DNA from: a bacterium
GTDB taxonomy: Bacteria > Verrucomicrobiota > Kiritimatiellia > RFP12 > UBA1067
Direction: 5' to 3'
Assembly: GCA_025360845.1 (NCBI GenBank)
Contig: JANYBJ010000031.1
Coordinates: forward strand, 1-32,767
DNA length: 32,767 bases
How positions within the stretch are numbered: the first letter of the stretch is position 1; every line of letters starts with the position of its first letter. The position numbers and the translations under genes were made by a program. Positions 31,685 to 32,767 of the stretch are shown here, piece after piece. Under the pieces are notes generated by a model. It made no database searches. It saw only the letters and a list, made by a program, of their open reading frames with translations, and was not told where the DNA came from.

Positions 31685-31755
31685 GACCCGAAGCGACCCT
31701 TTTCGACCTGATTCGACCCGCGTCGATTCATGTCCTGTCGTCGGCTCGCGTCGAC
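31685..31755. repeat. TCGAC-rich flanking repeat, right copy
   Basis: Contains TTTTCGACCTGATTCGACCC and GTCGATTCATGTCCTGTCGT, ending in GCTCGCGTCG. Same orientation as the copy at 30718-30790. Confidence 0.65.
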
Positions 31756-31764
31756 AACCTTCTC

Positions 31765-31797
31765 GTCACTTTCTGACCAGTACGATCAAAAAGTGAC
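31765..31797. repeat. 8-bp inverted repeat before the exonuclease gene
   Basis: GTCACTTT (31765-31772) and AAAGTGAC (31790-31797) are exact reverse complements separated by 17 bp. Could be an operator, a weak hairpin or the end of an old insertion sequence. Confidence 0.35.
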
Positions 31798-31872
31798 CAC
31801 CCATGTGCCGCTTTTCGAGCCAAAGCCCGCCTTTTACCCCTTGGCACGCCGCGTGCGATAGTCAGCGCACGC

Positions 31873-32439
31873 ATGAAAATAACCGTCATTGATTTCGAAA
31901 CCGCCAACCGGAACCGCGCCAGCGCGTGTTCCATCGGCGTTGCGGTCATTGAAGACGGCGAGATCACGACTCGCGTCGAGCGGCTGATCAAGCCGCCCAA
32001 GGGCATCGGCTGGTTTCGGGAAGATTTCATCGACATCCACGGCATCACGCACGCGGATGTCTGTGACGCGCCGGGCTTCGACACCGTGTTTCAGGAACTC
32101 CGACCGTATTTTGAAAACACGCTGCTGGCCGCCCATAACGCCGTTTTCGACATCGGGGTGCTTGGCGCTCTGCTCGGGCACTACGGCATATCCTATTCCT
32201 GCGACTATTTCTGCACGCTTGCGGCCTCCCGTGCCGTCTGGCCGCACCTGCCCGCACACGATCTCGGGACGGTCGCTCGCCATCTGGGCGTCGCTTTGGA
32301 TCACCATCATGCAGGTTCCGACGCAAACGCCGCCGCCCGCATGATCTTGGCCATGCTTTCAGAAAACAGATTTGAACGCTTACAGATGATAGTTTCGCAG
32401 ACGAAACGCTTCGATTCTGACACAGAAAGACGAGTATGA
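31873..32439 (+). CDS. DnaQ-type 3'-5' exonuclease (DEDDh)
   Basis: 188 residues. The DEDDh catalytic set is complete: ITVIDFETAN with D7 and E9 (Exo I), HNAVFDIGVL with D93 (Exo II), and HHHAGSDANAAA with H145 and D150 (Exo III). The segment FREDFIDIHGIT is the usual 'IHGIT' landmark of DnaQ epsilon-like exonucleases. It removes nucleotides from 3' ends of DNA or RNA. At this length it is a stand-alone nuclease, without BRCT or polymerase partner domains, so it is not necessarily the replicative proofreading subunit. The Shine-Dalgarno signal is poor. Its stop overlaps the next ATG as ATGA. Confidence 0.88.
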   Translation: MKITVIDFETANRNRASACSIGVAVIEDGEITTRVERLIKPPKGIGWFREDFIDIHGITHADVCDAPGFDTVFQELRPYFENTLLAAHNAVFDIGVLGALLGHYGISYSCDYFCTLAASRAVWPHLPAHDLGTVARHLGVALDHHHAGSDANAAARMILAMLSENRFERLQMIVSQTKRFDSDTERRV

Positions 32440-32633
32440 CACAGCGAGACGATATCAGCGACCCTAACCCATTGGCCGGTCAATTCAACCTGCCGGATGC
32501 AGCGCGACCCGATCGTATGGACCACAGCCGGATGATGGATGAAGGTTGTCTTTTATTGCTGTTGTTGGTTTGTAAGGCACTAAAGATGACGGTGTTGTTA
32601 GAATCAAAACAGACCGACAACGAAAGGAATTGA
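32436..32633 (+). CDS. Possible small protein
   Basis: 65 residues: polar N-terminus (DDISDPNPLAGQFNLPDAAR), a short hydrophobic run (CLLLLLLVCKALKMTVLL) and a polar end. Support is the ATGA overlap with the exonuclease stop and the close spacing to the next gene, whose ribosome binding site lies inside it. No family recognised; it may be chance. Confidence 0.35.
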   Translation: MTQRDDISDPNPLAGQFNLPDAARPDRMDHSRMMDEGCLLLLLLVCKALKMTVLLESKQTDNERN

Positions 32634-32636
32634 GCG

Positions 32637-32767
32637 ATGAGTTCAGAATCAATGTTGGCCCGACTTTACCAGTATTATATTGAGCAAGGTATCTCGGCGG
32701 TTGGCTTTAAGTGTCTGCACCGTGAGAAGTGCAGCTCGGTTTGTGCCCCCGGGCAGATGGCCACAGC
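32637..32767 (+). CDS. Unidentified protein, N-terminal part
   Basis: Starts at ATG 32637 after AAAGGA and stays open to the window edge (43 codons): SESMLARLYQYYIEQGISAV, then FKCLHREKCSSVCAPGQMAT. The C-x2-H-x3-C-x3-C cluster could bind zinc or an iron-sulfur cluster. Too little is present to name a family. Confidence 0.6.
   Translation, partial: MSSESMLARLYQYYIEQGISAVGFKCLHREKCSSVCAPGQMAT

Noticed and set aside
1..32767. CRISPR array or diversity-generating retroelement
   Set aside because: No regular spaced repeats and no reverse transcriptase or template/variable repeat pair, although four-helix-bundle proteins related to Avd are present.

Overview
The window is GC-rich bacterial chromosome with dense gene packing and mostly Shine-Dalgarno starts. 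Several families seen here are frequent in the PVC group: four-helix-bundle 'suffix' proteins, hydrazine-synthase-alpha-like c-type cytochromes with a PD40 propeller, and DUF4038/GH140-like glycosidases. Verrucomicrobiota, Kiritimatiellota or a relative is therefore the best guess. This is an inference from family content; there is no rRNA in the window.

Layout. (1) 1-4156, plus strand: the end of a type I restriction-modification locus, with the tail of a four-helix-bundle protein, hsdR, and a YgjP/SprT-like metallopeptidase. Short GGACAAACAAGG-type repeats fill the gaps. (2) 8481-4142, minus strand: a secreted DUF4038/GH140-like glycosidase and, 11 bp downstream, a tri-haem HZS-alpha-like cytochrome. 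(3) 8735-14434, plus strand: a small membrane-anchored protein, a GT28/MGDG-synthase-type glycosyltransferase, a second di-haem HZS-alpha-like protein, and a protein of unknown function. (4) 14403-26394: a defective prophage of about 12 kb integrated in the 3' end of a tRNA-Arg(CCG) gene and bounded by a 24-bp direct repeat. Its minus-strand operon encodes a siphovirus-type connector, tail tube, tape measure, tail fibre and lysis genes. At its right end only the C-terminal half of a serine recombinase remains. Terminase, portal, capsid and the recombinase catalytic domain are missing, so a large internal deletion has fused the head side of the phage to the recombinase. (5) 26454-27150: about 0.7 kb without a confident gene, apart from the tRNA promoter and an open frame that lacks a start. 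(6) 27153-30700, plus strand: a radical SAM protein and MprF, the aminoacyl-phosphatidylglycerol synthase/flippase. (7) 30718-31755: a second four-helix-bundle 'suffix' gene flanked by TCGAC-rich direct repeats and split by a 133-bp MITE with 19-bp terminal inverted repeats and a target duplication. (8) 31873-32767: a DnaQ-type 3'-5' exonuclease, a doubtful small frame and the start of an unidentified gene.

Main points for a second look. The recombinase reading frame crosses the attachment site: joining the right att copy to the phage side of the left copy restores a different C-terminus that ends at 14486, so integration swaps the recombinase tail. One prophage ORF fuses a Pam3-gp28-like holin, a lipoprotein-like segment and a glutaredoxin-like CGRC domain. 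The tail fibre has a signal peptide and an AT-rich BspA-type leucine-rich tip. Two prophage genes without Shine-Dalgarno sequences share a 23-bp start-site motif. The MITE insertion can be reversed on paper to restore the four-helix-bundle gene exactly.
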